A stretch of DNA of 64,000 nucleotides from Halapricum desulfuricans (GCF_017094465.1 NZ_CP064791.1:682001-746000), one strand, 5' to 3'. Positions 37,158-45,520 are shown, numbered from the stretch's first letter. Made by a program: numbers and translations. Notes: generated by a model from the sequence alone, not told the origin.

Positions 37158-37286
37158 AGTGCTCCGGCAGGGATTTGAACCACGTGAAACGCTCACTGTT
37201 CGCGTTTCTCTACTTCAAATCCCTTTGTGCGTTTCCTTCTTCGTCACTTCGTTCCTCAGAAGAGTGCTCCGGCAGGGATTTGAACC
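37158..37286 (-). mobile_element. tRNA-Glu 3'-end duplication enclosing G.A hairpins
   Basis: The last 24 nt of the tRNA-Glu region (37263-37286) recur exactly at 37158-37181, period 105 bp. Between them, read on the tRNA strand, are two hairpins. 37262-37236: arms CTTCT/AGAAG, GA/GA, one G-C pair, GA/GA again, inner AC/GT, loop GAA. 37208-37186: 7-bp arms GAAACGC/GCGTTTC, GA/GA, then a short loop ACAGT. The second shares the core GCGAACA...GTGAGCG with the hairpin after spt5. It may equally be the att site of the integrase-bearing element. Confidence 0.7.
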
Positions 37287-37339
37287 CTGGTCATTGCCGT
37301 GAGAGGGCAATATGATTGGCCGGACTACACCACCAGAGC
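37265..37339 (-). tRNA. trnE: tRNA-Glu(CTC)
   Basis: 75 nt reading 37339 to 37265. Acceptor arms are GCTCTGG/CCGGAGC with one T.G pair. The T-arm is CAGGG, TTCAAAT, CCCTG. The anticodon arm is TTGCC/GGCAA with loop CTCTCAC, anticodon CTC (glutamate codon GAG). Discriminator A; CCA is not encoded. No intron. Its 3' end is duplicated to the left, as in a classical tRNA integration site. Confidence 0.93.
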
Positions 37340-37413
37340 GTGCACTCGACGGTAGCGGGGAGATACGTAAAACCGTTCCGTTTCCGATCGCCGTATGCCG
37401 ATGTCTCCCAGAC

Positions 37414-38613
37414 TCACTCCTCGTCTTCGAAGGGTGAACCGGCAGCGTCCGGCTCGTGACCTGGCAGGCTGACGATGTTCTCACGTCCCACACGGAGCTT
37501 GGTGATCTCGTCGTCGTCCTCCATATCGGAGAGCAACATGCTCACCTTCGATTTCGACCAGTCGGTCGCCTCGACGATTTCGGACTGGCGCATCCGGCCA
37601 CTGTGTTCGTCCAGCAGTGACTTCACCCGTTCGGAATCAGACAGCACTTCCTGGGGTTCGACCGCCGACGATCCGGCGCTCGCCTGCTCGGCGGCGCCCG
37701 CCTCCTGGGGGTCGGTCGTCGTGTCCGGGCGACGCTGGGCGAGACGCCAGATCGCACCTGCGCCACCCGCGACGACGATCACGACCGCCACGATCGGCAG
37801 CCACATCGGAAGGCCGTCCCCGTCGTCCGGGGCGACCGTCGTGTTCGTTGCCCTATCCGTGGACGGCGGTGCGAGTCTCACCAGCGGACGATACGGGTTA
37901 AACTCGCGTTCGCCGGACCAGGTAATCGTCCGGCTGGTTGTGATATTCGAGCCGGACATCGTCCCCGGTGCCGGTTCGACGACGGTAAACCGCAACGCGT
38001 CGGATCTGGTAATCACGAACCGCACGTCGGGGCCAAGCGCGAGGCCGTTCGTGAACACGTCCCCGATGCGCAGTCGCTGTCCCGATTGTTCGGTGAAGTT
38101 CGTCCACAGAAACGACATCTCGACGACGCCCTGGTGACCGAGCGTCACGCCGCCTTCGCCGGGTTCGGAGACGTACGCCCGACGGGAAAAGTCGGTCGCG
38201 TTCATCCGCCTGTCGGTGGCCTCCGTACCGCGCGCAGTCAGCTGGCTGGCCGTCTCACGAAACTGCGTGTAGATGTCCGTCCGCTCGGCGTTGAACCGCT
38301 CGGAGTAGTTCCGGTAGGCTTCGATCTCACTCTCGTTGTTCAGCGGCTGCACGTGACGATCCGTCCAGCGCACGCTGCCGTTCCGGTAGACGGTCAACTC
38401 GTGAGTCGTCCTGACGAACTCCGACGGGGCGGCCATCAGTTCCGTTTCCGTGACCGCGCCCGTACTCGTCGTCTCCGCGAGCCGGGTCGGTTCCGCTCCC
38501 CAGTCGCTGTCGACACCTCGATACTCCTCGGCACTCGCCGGGAGACCGAGGGCCACACTCGCGGCGAGCGTTAGCACGAACACGAGCGCGAGACCGCCCG
38601 ACCAGCGTACCAT
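37414..38613 (-). CDS. Membrane-anchored winged-helix protein
   Basis: A 399-aa type I membrane protein. It has a signal peptide (MVRWSGGLALVFVLTLAAS, cleavage after ASA), then an extracellular beta-rich domain of about 230 residues (the DUF7345-like part), a Thr-rich stalk, and one transmembrane helix near residues 268-292. A cytoplasmic C-terminus carries a winged helix-turn-helix (SERVKSLLDEHSGRMRQSE onward, similar to DUF7343). The design suggests a one-component sensor with DNA-binding capacity at the membrane. Two cytoplasmic Ala/Gln-rich spacers separate helix and HTH. Ligand and target unknown. Confidence 0.82.
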   Translation of the reverse strand: MVRWSGGLALVFVLTLAASVALGLPASAEEYRGVDSDWGAEPTRLAETTSTGAVTETELMAAPSEFVRTTHELTVYRNGSVRWTDRHVQPLNNESEIEAYRNYSERFNAERTDIYTQFRETASQLTARGTEATDRRMNATDFSRRAYVSEPGEGGVTLGHQGVVEMSFLWTNFTEQSGQRLRIGDVFTNGLALGPDVRFVITRSDALRFTVVEPAPGTMSGSNITTSRTITWSGEREFNPYRPLVRLAPPSTDRATNTTVAPDDGDGLPMWLPIVAVVIVVAGGAGAIWRLAQRRPDTTTDPQEAGAAEQASAGSSAVEPQEVLSDSERVKSLLDEHSGRMRQSEIVEATDWSKSKVSMLLSDMEDDDEITKLRVGRENIVSLPGHEPDAAGSPFEDEE

Positions 38614-38677
38614 CTATGCGTATAGATCCATGGCCGATAGTTAAGTACTGTGTTACGATCGGAGTGTACCGACGCCG

Positions 38678-41600
38678 TCACGCGGTTTCTTCGATCGCGT
38701 CGGCGAGCCGTTCGATCGGATGCGGGGGTTCGGTCTCCTCGTGATCTTTGAGTTGTCCGCGACAGGACGCTCCGGGGGCAACCACGGAGTCGCCGTCGCT
38801 GCGGTCGATCTGATCGAACAGCATCGAACCGATCGCCTTGCTCATCGAGTAGTGTTCGGCCTCGTAGCCGAACGAACCAGCCATCCCACAACAGGTCGAA
38901 TCCAGCGCGTCGACCGCGTAGCCGGCCCGCCGGAGGACGTTCGCCGTGTGGTGATCCTTCTTGGTCGATTTCTGGTGGCAGTGGCCGTGATAGGTTAGCG
39001 TCTCCTCGGGCGCGTCGAAGTCGATACGCTCGTCGAGTCGGTAGGTGTCGAGATACTCCGCGACGCCGTAGGTGTTCGTCGCGACGCGCTCGACGTCGTG
39101 GCCGGCGAGCAGATCCAGATAGTCGAGCTGGAACATCACGGCTTCGGAGGGTTCGACGGCCACGATGTCCCAGCCGTCCTCGACTTTCGGCGCGAAGTAC
39201 TCGACGTTGTGCTCGGCGTGCTCGCGGGCCTTATCGAGAAAGCCCTTCGAGTGGGCCGCACGGCCGCTGTCGACGACGTCCGTCGGCACGTCGACGTAGA
39301 CGCCTGCGGCCTCCAGCACTTCGACGGCGGCCATCCCCGCCATCGGTCGATTGTAGTTCGTGTAGGTGTCGGGGAACAACAACACCTTCCGGTCGGCCTC
39401 GTCCTCGCTGACGGTCCGCTCGTGATCGGCGAACCGATCGACGAACGTGTTCCGGTAGAACGGCGGGAACTCCCGCTCGCGGGCGATCCCGAAGAGCTTC
39501 TCCTGGACGAGACCGGTCCCCGGGAGCTTCTGTGCCCAGTTCGACAGCGGCGCAAGCGCGCTGGCCAGCGGGTAGAGCGTGTCGGCGTTGGCGAAGATCC
39601 GGTCTCGTAGTCCCGGGCCCTGTTCCTCGTGGTGTGCGTGTTTGACCTCGGCTTTCAGCTTGGCCATGTCGACCTCGCTCGGGCAGTCTTTGGCACAGCC
39701 CTTGCAGCCGACACAGAGATCGAGCACCTCGTCGACGAACTGTTCGTCACGCGGGTCGTCCGGCAGGTCCCCGCTCATCGCCTGCCGGAGCATGTTCGCC
39801 CGCCCGCGCGTCGCCTGGATCTCTTCGTTGGCCGCGCGGTAGGTCGGACACATCACCCCGCCTGTCGTCTCTTGGGGGCCCCGACAGCCGCCACAGCCGT
39901 GGCACAGTTCGACCATCCCCTGCATGCCGTTGTCGTTGTCCCAGTTGAGCGTCGGCTCGAAGGGAATATCCAGCTCGTACTCCGGGTCGAACCGGAGCTG
40001 TTCGGTCATCGAGGCGACTCGGGCCCGTTCGGGCGTGTCTTCGGGCAGTTCCTCGTCGGGCGCGTACCCACAGACCTGGCTGGGATTGAGCAGCCAGTCG
40101 GGGTCGAACGCCGCCTTGAGTTCGCGCAGCAGTTCCCAGACGTGCTGGCCGTACAGTTTCTGGTTCCACTCGCTGCGAGCCCGACCGTCGCCGTGCTCGC
40201 CGGAGACGCTGCCGCCGTACGTGACTGCCAGATCCGTCGCGCCCTCGGCGATCGACCGCATCTGTGCCACGCCAGCGGGGGTCTTCGTGTTGACCAGCGG
40301 CCGGACGTGCAGACAACCCGGGCCCGCGTGGGCGTAGAAACTCGCGTAGGTGTCGTTCTCGGCGAGCAACTCCCGGAAGTCGGTGACGAACTCGGGGAGG
40401 TTCTCCGGCGGGACGGCCATGTCCTCGATAAAGGAGATGTGCTTCTCGTCGGTCGTCCGGCCCAGAAGCGTGGGCTGGCCGGATTTGCGGAGCTTCCAGA
40501 AGCGACTCCGACGCTCGTCGTCGTGTGCCTCGCTCGCGTCGAAGGCAATCGGGTCGGCGTCGGTGATCTCGGCGGCCCCCGCATCTGGCTCGGCCACCGT
40601 TTCGACGCCCGGGACCCGATCCGCAAGCAGGTTTGCGACCTTGCGCTCGCCCTCGCTGTCGCTGTCGGCGTAGAACTCAACCAGCAGCGTCGCTTTCGCG
40701 CCCGCCGGCAGGATCTCCTCGACGAGATCACCGAACTCCTCGGTGTCGGCCGCCAGATCCAGCAGGACGTCGTCGAGTACCTCCACCGCGGAGGGATCGT
40801 GTTCGAGGATGATCGAGACGTCCTCCATCGCCTCGACCAGATCCTCGTAGAACAGCAGCGCGACCGATTTGGTCTCCGGGACCGTCTCCAGGCCGAGCGT
40901 CGCCTCGGTGATCGTCGCCAGCGTCCCCTCGCTGCCGGCCAGCAGCCGCGCGAGGTTGACCGTCCCCTCCTCGTGGGCCTGCTCGACCATCCGATCGATG
41001 TCGTACCCGGAGACGTTGCGCTTCAGGTCCGGGAACGCATCCAGGATCTCGTCGCCCTCCTCCTCGATCAGGCGCTGGACGGTCGCACAGATCCGGGCCT
41101 CGATGTCGCCGTCAGGATCGGCCCGCTCGGCGAGTTCCTCAAGGGTCACCTCGCCCAGTTCGGTGACCGTTCCGTCCGCGAGGACGACCTCCGCGCTCTC
41201 GACGTAGGCGGCAGTCATTCCGTAGACCAGCGAGTGCGATCCCGAGGAGTTGTTGCCGATCGCCCCGCCGACGGCACTCTTGTCCCGCCAGGCCGGGTCT
41301 GGGCCGAACTTCAGTCCGTCCTCGGCGAGGTGTTCGTTCAGATCTTCGAGGTAGGTCCCCGCCTCCACTCGGGCGGTCTCGGCGTCGGTATCGACCGAGA
41401 CGATGTCGGTCATATACCGCGAGAAATCGAGGACGACGGCCTCGTTGACGGTCTGTCCGGCGAGACTCGTGCCGCCTCCGCGTGGCAGCACCGGGATGTC
41501 ACGCCGTGCACAGTACTCCGTGACAGCGGCGACGTCGTCGGTGTCGGTCGGGAAGACGACGCCGATCGGCGTCACCTCGTAGGCGCTGGCGTCGGTTGCA

Positions 41601-41773
41601 TAGAGCTGGCGCGTGTACTCGTCGAAGCGGACGTCCCCCGAGACACGCGAGCGCAGGTCAGATACGAGCCCCGGCCGCTCCACCTCGCCGGCTGTGTAGT
41701 CGTAGTTCGCCCGGTCGTCCCTCGCAGGGTCCGGTCGTGGAACTCCTGGCTCAACCCGGTCGCTGGTTCCCAT
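38678..41773 (-). CDS. FAD/Fe-S D-2-hydroxyacid dehydrogenase (GlcD-GlcF fusion, YdiJ-like)
   Basis: A 1031-aa fusion. The N-terminal FAD-binding PCMH-type domain (about 65-300; PRGGGTSLAGQTVNEAVVLD and GGAIGNNSSGSHSLVYG) is followed by the FAD-linked oxidase C domain (to about 600). A ferredoxin-like part has CHGCGGCRGP and CVGCKGCAKDCP iron-sulfur motifs. The C-terminal half has the paired CCG-type domains (YHGHCHQKS and STCCGMAGSFG). Such enzymes oxidise D-lactate, glycolate or D-2-hydroxyglutarate and pass electrons to the quinone pool. The substrate cannot be fixed from sequence. Monocistronic. Confidence 0.9.
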   Translation of the reverse strand: MGTSDRVEPGVPRPDPARDDRANYDYTAGEVERPGLVSDLRSRVSGDVRFDEYTRQLYATDASAYEVTPIGVVFPTDTDDVAAVTEYCARRDIPVLPRGGGTSLAGQTVNEAVVLDFSRYMTDIVSVDTDAETARVEAGTYLEDLNEHLAEDGLKFGPDPAWRDKSAVGGAIGNNSSGSHSLVYGMTAAYVESAEVVLADGTVTELGEVTLEELAERADPDGDIEARICATVQRLIEEEGDEILDAFPDLKRNVSGYDIDRMVEQAHEEGTVNLARLLAGSEGTLATITEATLGLETVPETKSVALLFYEDLVEAMEDVSIILEHDPSAVEVLDDVLLDLAADTEEFGDLVEEILPAGAKATLLVEFYADSDSEGERKVANLLADRVPGVETVAEPDAGAAEITDADPIAFDASEAHDDERRSRFWKLRKSGQPTLLGRTTDEKHISFIEDMAVPPENLPEFVTDFRELLAENDTYASFYAHAGPGCLHVRPLVNTKTPAGVAQMRSIAEGATDLAVTYGGSVSGEHGDGRARSEWNQKLYGQHVWELLRELKAAFDPDWLLNPSQVCGYAPDEELPEDTPERARVASMTEQLRFDPEYELDIPFEPTLNWDNDNGMQGMVELCHGCGGCRGPQETTGGVMCPTYRAANEEIQATRGRANMLRQAMSGDLPDDPRDEQFVDEVLDLCVGCKGCAKDCPSEVDMAKLKAEVKHAHHEEQGPGLRDRIFANADTLYPLASALAPLSNWAQKLPGTGLVQEKLFGIAREREFPPFYRNTFVDRFADHERTVSEDEADRKVLLFPDTYTNYNRPMAGMAAVEVLEAAGVYVDVPTDVVDSGRAAHSKGFLDKAREHAEHNVEYFAPKVEDGWDIVAVEPSEAVMFQLDYLDLLAGHDVERVATNTYGVAEYLDTYRLDERIDFDAPEETLTYHGHCHQKSTKKDHHTANVLRRAGYAVDALDSTCCGMAGSFGYEAEHYSMSKAIGSMLFDQIDRSDGDSVVAPGASCRGQLKDHEETEPPHPIERLADAIEETA

Positions 41774-41947
41774 ACGGATTGGCTACGACCCAACACCGAT
41801 TAAACCCACGTTATCGCTCAGCGCTGCCCCTACCCCACTTTCGTCGTTGCTTCGGGTCCGCATACACCTGGGTGCGCGATCCACGAGTATCAGCAACCGA
41901 CGGTGGGTTCCCGGACGTTCAAACTACCACGGCAGCAGAGTTGACCC

Positions 41948-42340
41948 ATGAGCATCGATACCGAGACACCGACGACCGACACGGACGCCGACCGACTCGC
42001 GCGAGAACTCGGCGACGCGATCACTAGCCTGCCGGAATACCAGGCGTATCTCGACGCCAAATCGGAGGTCGAATCCGACCGAGAGGCACAGGAACGGATC
42101 GAGGAGTTCGAACAGGTACGCGAGGAGTATCTGGTCGCTCGGCAGACGAACCAGGCCGAGGACAGCGACAAGCAGGCGCTGACAGACGCCAAACGTCGCC
42201 TCCACGCGCTCCCCGTCATGAAGACGTATCTCCGGAAGCAGGCCGCACTCGAAAACCGACTCCAGGAACTCGACGACTTGATATCTCAGCCGCTCGCCGT
42301 GGACTTCGGCGAACAGGCCGGGAGCTGTTGTCAGGACTAG
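41948..42340 (+). CDS. YlbF/YmcA family regulator-like protein
   Basis: A 130-aa helical protein with a long central coiled coil (about residues 20-112) matching the Com_YlbF family, whose bacterial members act with RNase Y in RNA maturation. It ends in FGEQAGSCCQD with a C-terminal Cys pair that could bind metal or iron-sulfur, as reported for bacterial YlbF-YmcA complexes. The stop codon overlaps that of the convergent HTH-CBS gene through a shared CTAG. Confidence 0.75.
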   Translation: MSIDTETPTTDTDADRLARELGDAITSLPEYQAYLDAKSEVESDREAQERIEEFEQVREEYLVARQTNQAEDSDKQALTDAKRRLHALPVMKTYLRKQAALENRLQELDDLISQPLAVDFGEQAGSCCQD

Positions 42341-42879
42341 GAGACGTGTGCGGCGATGTCGGCGTCAGTGATGATCCCCCGCGTCTGGCCGTTCTCGACC
42401 ACGAGGACGGCGTCTTTGTGGTCGAGATAGGTATCGATCTCGTCGATCGTGGCGTCGGGTTCGACCTGTGCGATCGACTCGTGCATGACCTCCGCGACCG
42501 GGAGGTCACCGACGTTCTCCTCGGGCCGCTGCCGAATGTCGGTGTTGCCGATCAGCCCGATCGGCGAGCCGTCCCGGATCACCGGCACCTGCGAGTAGCC
42601 CTTCTCGTCCATGACGTCCTTGGCCTGGTGGACCGAATCGTCCGGCGCGACGCTGACGACCGCCTCGTTCATCAGATCAGCCGCACGGAGGATGCTCCCC
42701 TCTGCCTCCTCCAGCGCGTTGACGATCCGCCGCAGCGTCGAGAGCCGTGGATCGACATCCCCGCCCTCGATCCGGGCGATCAGCGGCTGAGACACCTCGG
42801 CTCGCTCGGCGAGCTCGCTCTGGGTGAGATCGAGCTCCGTCCGCCGTTCGCGCAGGTCCTCCGGCGTTGGCAGTTTCAT
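42337..42879 (-). CDS. HTH-CBS domain transcriptional regulator
   Basis: A 180-aa protein with an N-terminal XRE-type helix-turn-helix (about residues 12-62: TQSELAERAEVSQPLIARIE) and two CBS domains (about 65-120 and 125-180), a layout found across archaea. CBS pairs usually bind adenine nucleotides, so DNA binding may respond to energy state; that is inference. Start ATG 42879 lies inside a perfect palindrome, implying autoregulation. The longer frame upstream crosses the promoter. Confidence 0.88.
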   Translation of the reverse strand: MKLPTPEDLRERRTELDLTQSELAERAEVSQPLIARIEGGDVDPRLSTLRRIVNALEEAEGSILRAADLMNEAVVSVAPDDSVHQAKDVMDEKGYSQVPVIRDGSPIGLIGNTDIRQRPEENVGDLPVAEVMHESIAQVEPDATIDEIDTYLDHKDAVLVVENGQTRGIITDADIAAHVS

Positions 42880-42900
42880 ACCTCTGTATAACCAGAGGTA
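42879..42900 (-). promoter_or_regulatory. Perfect palindrome overlapping the HTH-CBS start codon
   Basis: TACCTCTG and CAGAGGTA are perfect 8-bp inverted arms around a 6-bp centre, between the TATA-like run (TTTGTATT, about 42901-42909 on the minus strand) and the ATG at 42879. The position would let a bound dimer block transcription from this leaderless promoter. The adjacent XRE-type regulator is the natural candidate. Confidence 0.75.
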
Positions 42901-42934
42901 ATACAAAAAGGTACCGGCAGTCGTCGGGCGACCG

Positions 42935-43300
42935 CTACGCTTCGGCTTCTTCCTCGTCGTCCTCGAACTCGACGGTTTCGATGACCTTCAGCGGGACGTC
43001 ACGGAGTGCGCCGCCGACCTCGCTTTTGGCGATGCGCTGGGCGTGTTCCTGGCTTTCGGCGTTGAACACCTTCATCTCCAGCACGAGGCCGACCAGGGCC
43101 GTGTCGGCAGCGATGAACGCGGAGTCGAACGGTTCGCCACAGGCCGGACAGCCCGTCGCACCGACCTCGACTTCCACGTAATCCATCTCCTGGTCGTTCA
43201 ACCGCTTCCCCGCTTCGCTGACCGCCACACCGATCGCGTCGTCGATGTCTTCGACGTCTCGTACCAACCAAGCTGCTTCCATTGCGACGAGGTAATTCAT
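42935..43300 (-). CDS. UPF0212 (DUF555) family protein
   Basis: A 121-aa archaeal protein beginning [35 protein letters not shown]. It has a CPACGEPFD zinc-knuckle-like pair near residues 51-54, then [24 protein letters not shown] and an acidic tail. These features match the UPF0212/DUF555 family conserved in euryarchaea without known function. Its promoter TATA (TTATAAAA, near 43331-43338 on the minus strand) predicts a short leader. Confidence 0.85.
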   Translation of the reverse strand: MNYLVAMEAAWLVRDVEDIDDAIGVAVSEAGKRLNDQEMDYVEVEVGATGCPACGEPFDSAFIAADTALVGLVLEMKVFNAESQEHAQRIAKSEVGGALRDVPLKVIETVEFEDDEEEAEA

Positions 43301-43378
43301 ACCCGTCCCTTCCGGCCCGAGCCTCTTGGTGTTTTATAATTCGCCACGACGCCCGGTGCGCACGTCATCCCGATAATG

Positions 43379-43393
43379 GCTATAACTTATAGC
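43379..43393. promoter_or_regulatory. 15-bp perfect palindrome in a divergent intergenic region
   Basis: GCTATAA-C-TTATAGC is a perfect odd-centred palindrome in the 284-bp gap between the UPF0212 gene and a small membrane protein, about 45 bp upstream of the UPF0212 TATA element. It is AT-rich in a GC-rich genome and operator-like. A TATA box for the right-hand gene (TTATATA, about 43543-43549) is well separated. No gene in the gap. Confidence 0.4.
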
Positions 43394-43584
43394 TACGCCC
43401 GCCATCTCCAACCGCTCGATTACCCATCGCTCCGGAGAAAATCACATCTACTTGAGTGTAGCCCAACCCTACCTGAATCGCATGACTCCGGTGCTGTAGT
43501 CTGTCACTATCTGTTAAACTACCATATTTCAGTCAGAAATAGTTATATACCGTGAGCAGCCCACATCCGGTCGAGGACAAACCG

Positions 43585-43761
43585 ATGGAATCACGGCTGT
43601 ACCGCGCTACCCTGTTCGCACTGTACCAACTGACTGTACTGGTCGGTCTCGTCATGCTACCGATCGCACTCGTCGCACGTCAGATGGGCGTCGCCGTCCC
43701 GGTTCACCGGGCGATCGACCGAGTCGAAGCCGCCTACGAACGGACCACCGAACAGGCCTGA
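43585..43761 (+). CDS. Small single-helix membrane protein
   Basis: A 58-aa protein starting MESRLYRATLFALYQLTVL. One transmembrane helix lies at about residues 8-32 and a short charged tail follows with VHRAIDRVEAAYERTTEQA. A TATATA element at 43543-43549 sets transcription start near 43570, which favours ATG 43585 over the GTG at 43552. Unknown function. Confidence 0.6.
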   Translation: MESRLYRATLFALYQLTVLVGLVMLPIALVARQMGVAVPVHRAIDRVEAAYERTTEQA

Positions 43762-43846
43762 TCAGTCGTCTTCCGCCGTACTGTCGCAAGCATTGCGCGA
43801 GGGGCATCCCACGTTGTTCATAGCGGTAACAGCGCGAATTCCTGTC

Positions 43847-44050
43847 TCAGACGTCGAAAACGACGTACGCCCGCCAGCCGTCGGCCACCGGCTCCAGTTG
43901 CATTTCGGAGTAGGTAACGGCTTTCACTTCGCGAGCGGTGATCGACGACAGCGGGACGCCCCGTGCGCTGGCTTCTACCGTCCAGCCCTCGTCGGTCTCT
44001 CGGATTGTAGCCTCGTTTTCGATCGGGAGAACAGCTCTGACGTCTCGCTG
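43847..44050 (-). pseudogene. Archease, C-terminal half (gene split by IS605 element)
   Basis: Encodes QRDVRAVLPIENEATIRE to the end AYVVFDV (67 residues), matching the second half of archease including the conserved C-terminal Asp. Archease activates the RtcB RNA ligase that joins tRNA exons. The other half is at 46195-46401. Joining codon TAC (46195-46197, minus strand) directly to CAG (44050) gives a continuous 136-aa archease in frame. A 44116 start of the local frame reads through element sequence and is not biological. Confidence 0.88.
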
Positions 44051-44150
44051 GTGAACCGCCTCGGGGTCAAGCCCCGAGGCTTCCCGTGGGTTAGTCGGAC
44101 ACTCCCACGATACCATCGGTCTGATAACCTCGAACGGAATCGTGGGTCAC
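44051..44150 (-). ncRNA. Probable omega RNA (TnpB guide scaffold 3' part)
   Basis: On the minus strand the end of tnpB and the element end form the conserved scaffold finish GGAAGCCTCGGGG, CTTGA, CCCCGAGGCGGTTCAC, a GC-rich 8-bp hairpin followed by the element boundary. Sense-overlapping RNAs of IS1341-type genes are known in haloarchaea, and TnpB uses such RNA with the flanking DNA as guide. Here the guide would start CAGCGAGACGTCAGAGC from archease. The 5' end of the RNA is not visible; 44150 is nominal. Confidence 0.6.
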
Positions 44151-45368
44151 GGTCGGGGCGTCCACGGCCCCCGATGCCTGCCGTCGCACCTTCCGCACGG
44201 TGGGAAGGCTGTTGAGAGCAGGCACATTCCAATCCTGATGATTCTTGATACCTTTCACGGCGATATTCACGCTTGCACCACGGTCGCTGTGGTCTTGATG
44301 CCCGCACGACCGACACTTGAACCGCTTCTTGTTGCGGTTCGCTCGTTCGGCGTGCCCGCACAGCGGACACCGCTGGCTCGTCTTGTACGGGTCAATCCAT
44401 CCAGTCGGAATCCCCTCGAACGACGCCTTGTACGACGTATAGAACTGAAGGGCGCGAAACGGGAGGTGGTGCAAGCGTCGGTTCATCCGCGTGCCGTAGT
44501 CGATACTGTCGCGCATCTCTTTGAGGTCTTCAAAGACGATGCACGGCGTCTCGAACTGACGGCTCCATTCCACAATGTGACGACTCACCTTGTGGAGTCG
44601 GTCGCGGACAAACCGTTCCTCACGCCCTTCCAGCACGTCGTGGATACTGTCTTTCCCCGCGTTCTGAACGCGCTTCCGCATCGTGAAGTAGCGGTGGCGC
44701 TCGAACTTGATTTCGGGGAAGTCGATGACCAACGTGTCTTTGACGCCAGTCTCGGAGAGCGCGGTGAGGGCCACGTTGTCCTCGTTCACGTCCACGCCGA
44801 CGACTGTTCGTGAGTCCTGCTTGTCCCGAACGGTCTGCTCGGTGTTGGTGACGTTGACGTGCAACTCGGGGGTGTCGTTGTGGAACAGTGCTTCTGCCGT
44901 CCCAATTTTCCACTCGTCGCTTTCGAGTGCTGTTTTGAGAATGTCGAGGTGGGCGTCGTCGCCTTCGAGAACGCCCGTGACGTGCTTGTACGGCTTCGCG
45001 CTGATGCGGAACGCTACATCACCGTTGTCGGTAAGCGACAGGTTGTACCCTTCCTCGTAGTTCGCCCGGAGCGGGTACGCGCCGTCCTTGGTGTGACTCG
45101 GCTGACCGAAGTCGTCGTACTCGTAGTAGTTCTCCATCGCGCCGAGTGCTTTGGCGACGACGCGCTGTGTCGTGTTTTTCACGAGGTCGGCGTCGTCGGC
45201 CACGCGGTCGGGAATGGTATCCCAGTTCACGCCTTGCTTGGCGAGACGGATGGTTTCGTTGTACACCGACCGCGCTTCGAGGGTGGCATCGTACAGCAGG
45301 CTCTCGTTGTCACTCTGGATGTTGAGTTGGAAGTCCAGCGTCTTGACGAGAGTCTGTGAGTCGGTCAT
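44091..45368 (-). CDS. tnpB: TnpB RNA-guided nuclease, IS200/IS605 family
   Basis: A 425-aa protein, apparently intact. The RuvC-like catalytic residues are Asp193 (GVDVNEDN), Glu280 (VFEDLKEM) and Asp362 (SDRGASVNIA), and the zinc finger is CPLC (334-337) and CRSC (352-355). TnpB proteins cut double-stranded DNA next to a TAM guided by omega RNA from the element end, which preserves the element at its donor site. Its start overlaps the DUF2080 gene stop by ATGA. The C-terminal 50 residues after the zinc domain overlap the omega RNA. Confidence 0.94.
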   Translation of the reverse strand: MTDSQTLVKTLDFQLNIQSDNESLLYDATLEARSVYNETIRLAKQGVNWDTIPDRVADDADLVKNTTQRVVAKALGAMENYYEYDDFGQPSHTKDGAYPLRANYEEGYNLSLTDNGDVAFRISAKPYKHVTGVLEGDDAHLDILKTALESDEWKIGTAEALFHNDTPELHVNVTNTEQTVRDKQDSRTVVGVDVNEDNVALTALSETGVKDTLVIDFPEIKFERHRYFTMRKRVQNAGKDSIHDVLEGREERFVRDRLHKVSRHIVEWSRQFETPCIVFEDLKEMRDSIDYGTRMNRRLHHLPFRALQFYTSYKASFEGIPTGWIDPYKTSQRCPLCGHAERANRNKKRFKCRSCGHQDHSDRGASVNIAVKGIKNHQDWNVPALNSLPTVRKVRRQASGAVDAPTVTHDSVRGYQTDGIVGVSD

Positions 45369-45520
45369 TCTTCGTCTTGTTCGGCGGGTTCTGAGGTTCG
45401 GACGACTTTCACGTCGGCTCCACGCCAGCGTTTGGGGACGGTGACGTGGGCGCTGTTCCCGAACGGTTTGACTTCGCCGTCGAGAACTTCCTCGCCGTCG
45501 ATTTCAAACCGGTTCCCCAT
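45365..45520 (-). CDS. DUF2080 family transposon-associated protein
   Basis: A 51-aa protein, MGNRFEIDGEEVLDGEVKP then FGNSAHVTVPKRWRGADVK, typical of the small SpoVT/AbrB-like DUF2080 proteins that precede tnpB in haloarchaeal IS605/IS1341 elements. It shares ATGA with tnpB, so the two are translationally coupled. It probably acts as an element-encoded DNA-binding regulator; inference. The promoter, TATACTTAA-like, is near 45534-45550 between it and tnpA. Confidence 0.85.
   Translation of the reverse strand: MGNRFEIDGEEVLDGEVKPFGNSAHVTVPKRWRGADVKVVRTSEPAEQDEE

Noticed and set aside
36573-37178. 201-codon plus-strand frame next to tRNA-Glu
   Set aside because: The opposite strand contains recognisable integrase fragments; this frame is their antisense.
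39629-41803. A 724-codon plus-strand frame
   Set aside because: It is antisense to the FAD/Fe-S dehydrogenase, has no family resemblance, and arises from GC-driven lack of stops.
43552-43584. GTG start adding 11 residues to the small membrane protein
   Set aside because: The TATA element at 43543-43549 would place the start of transcription beyond this codon.
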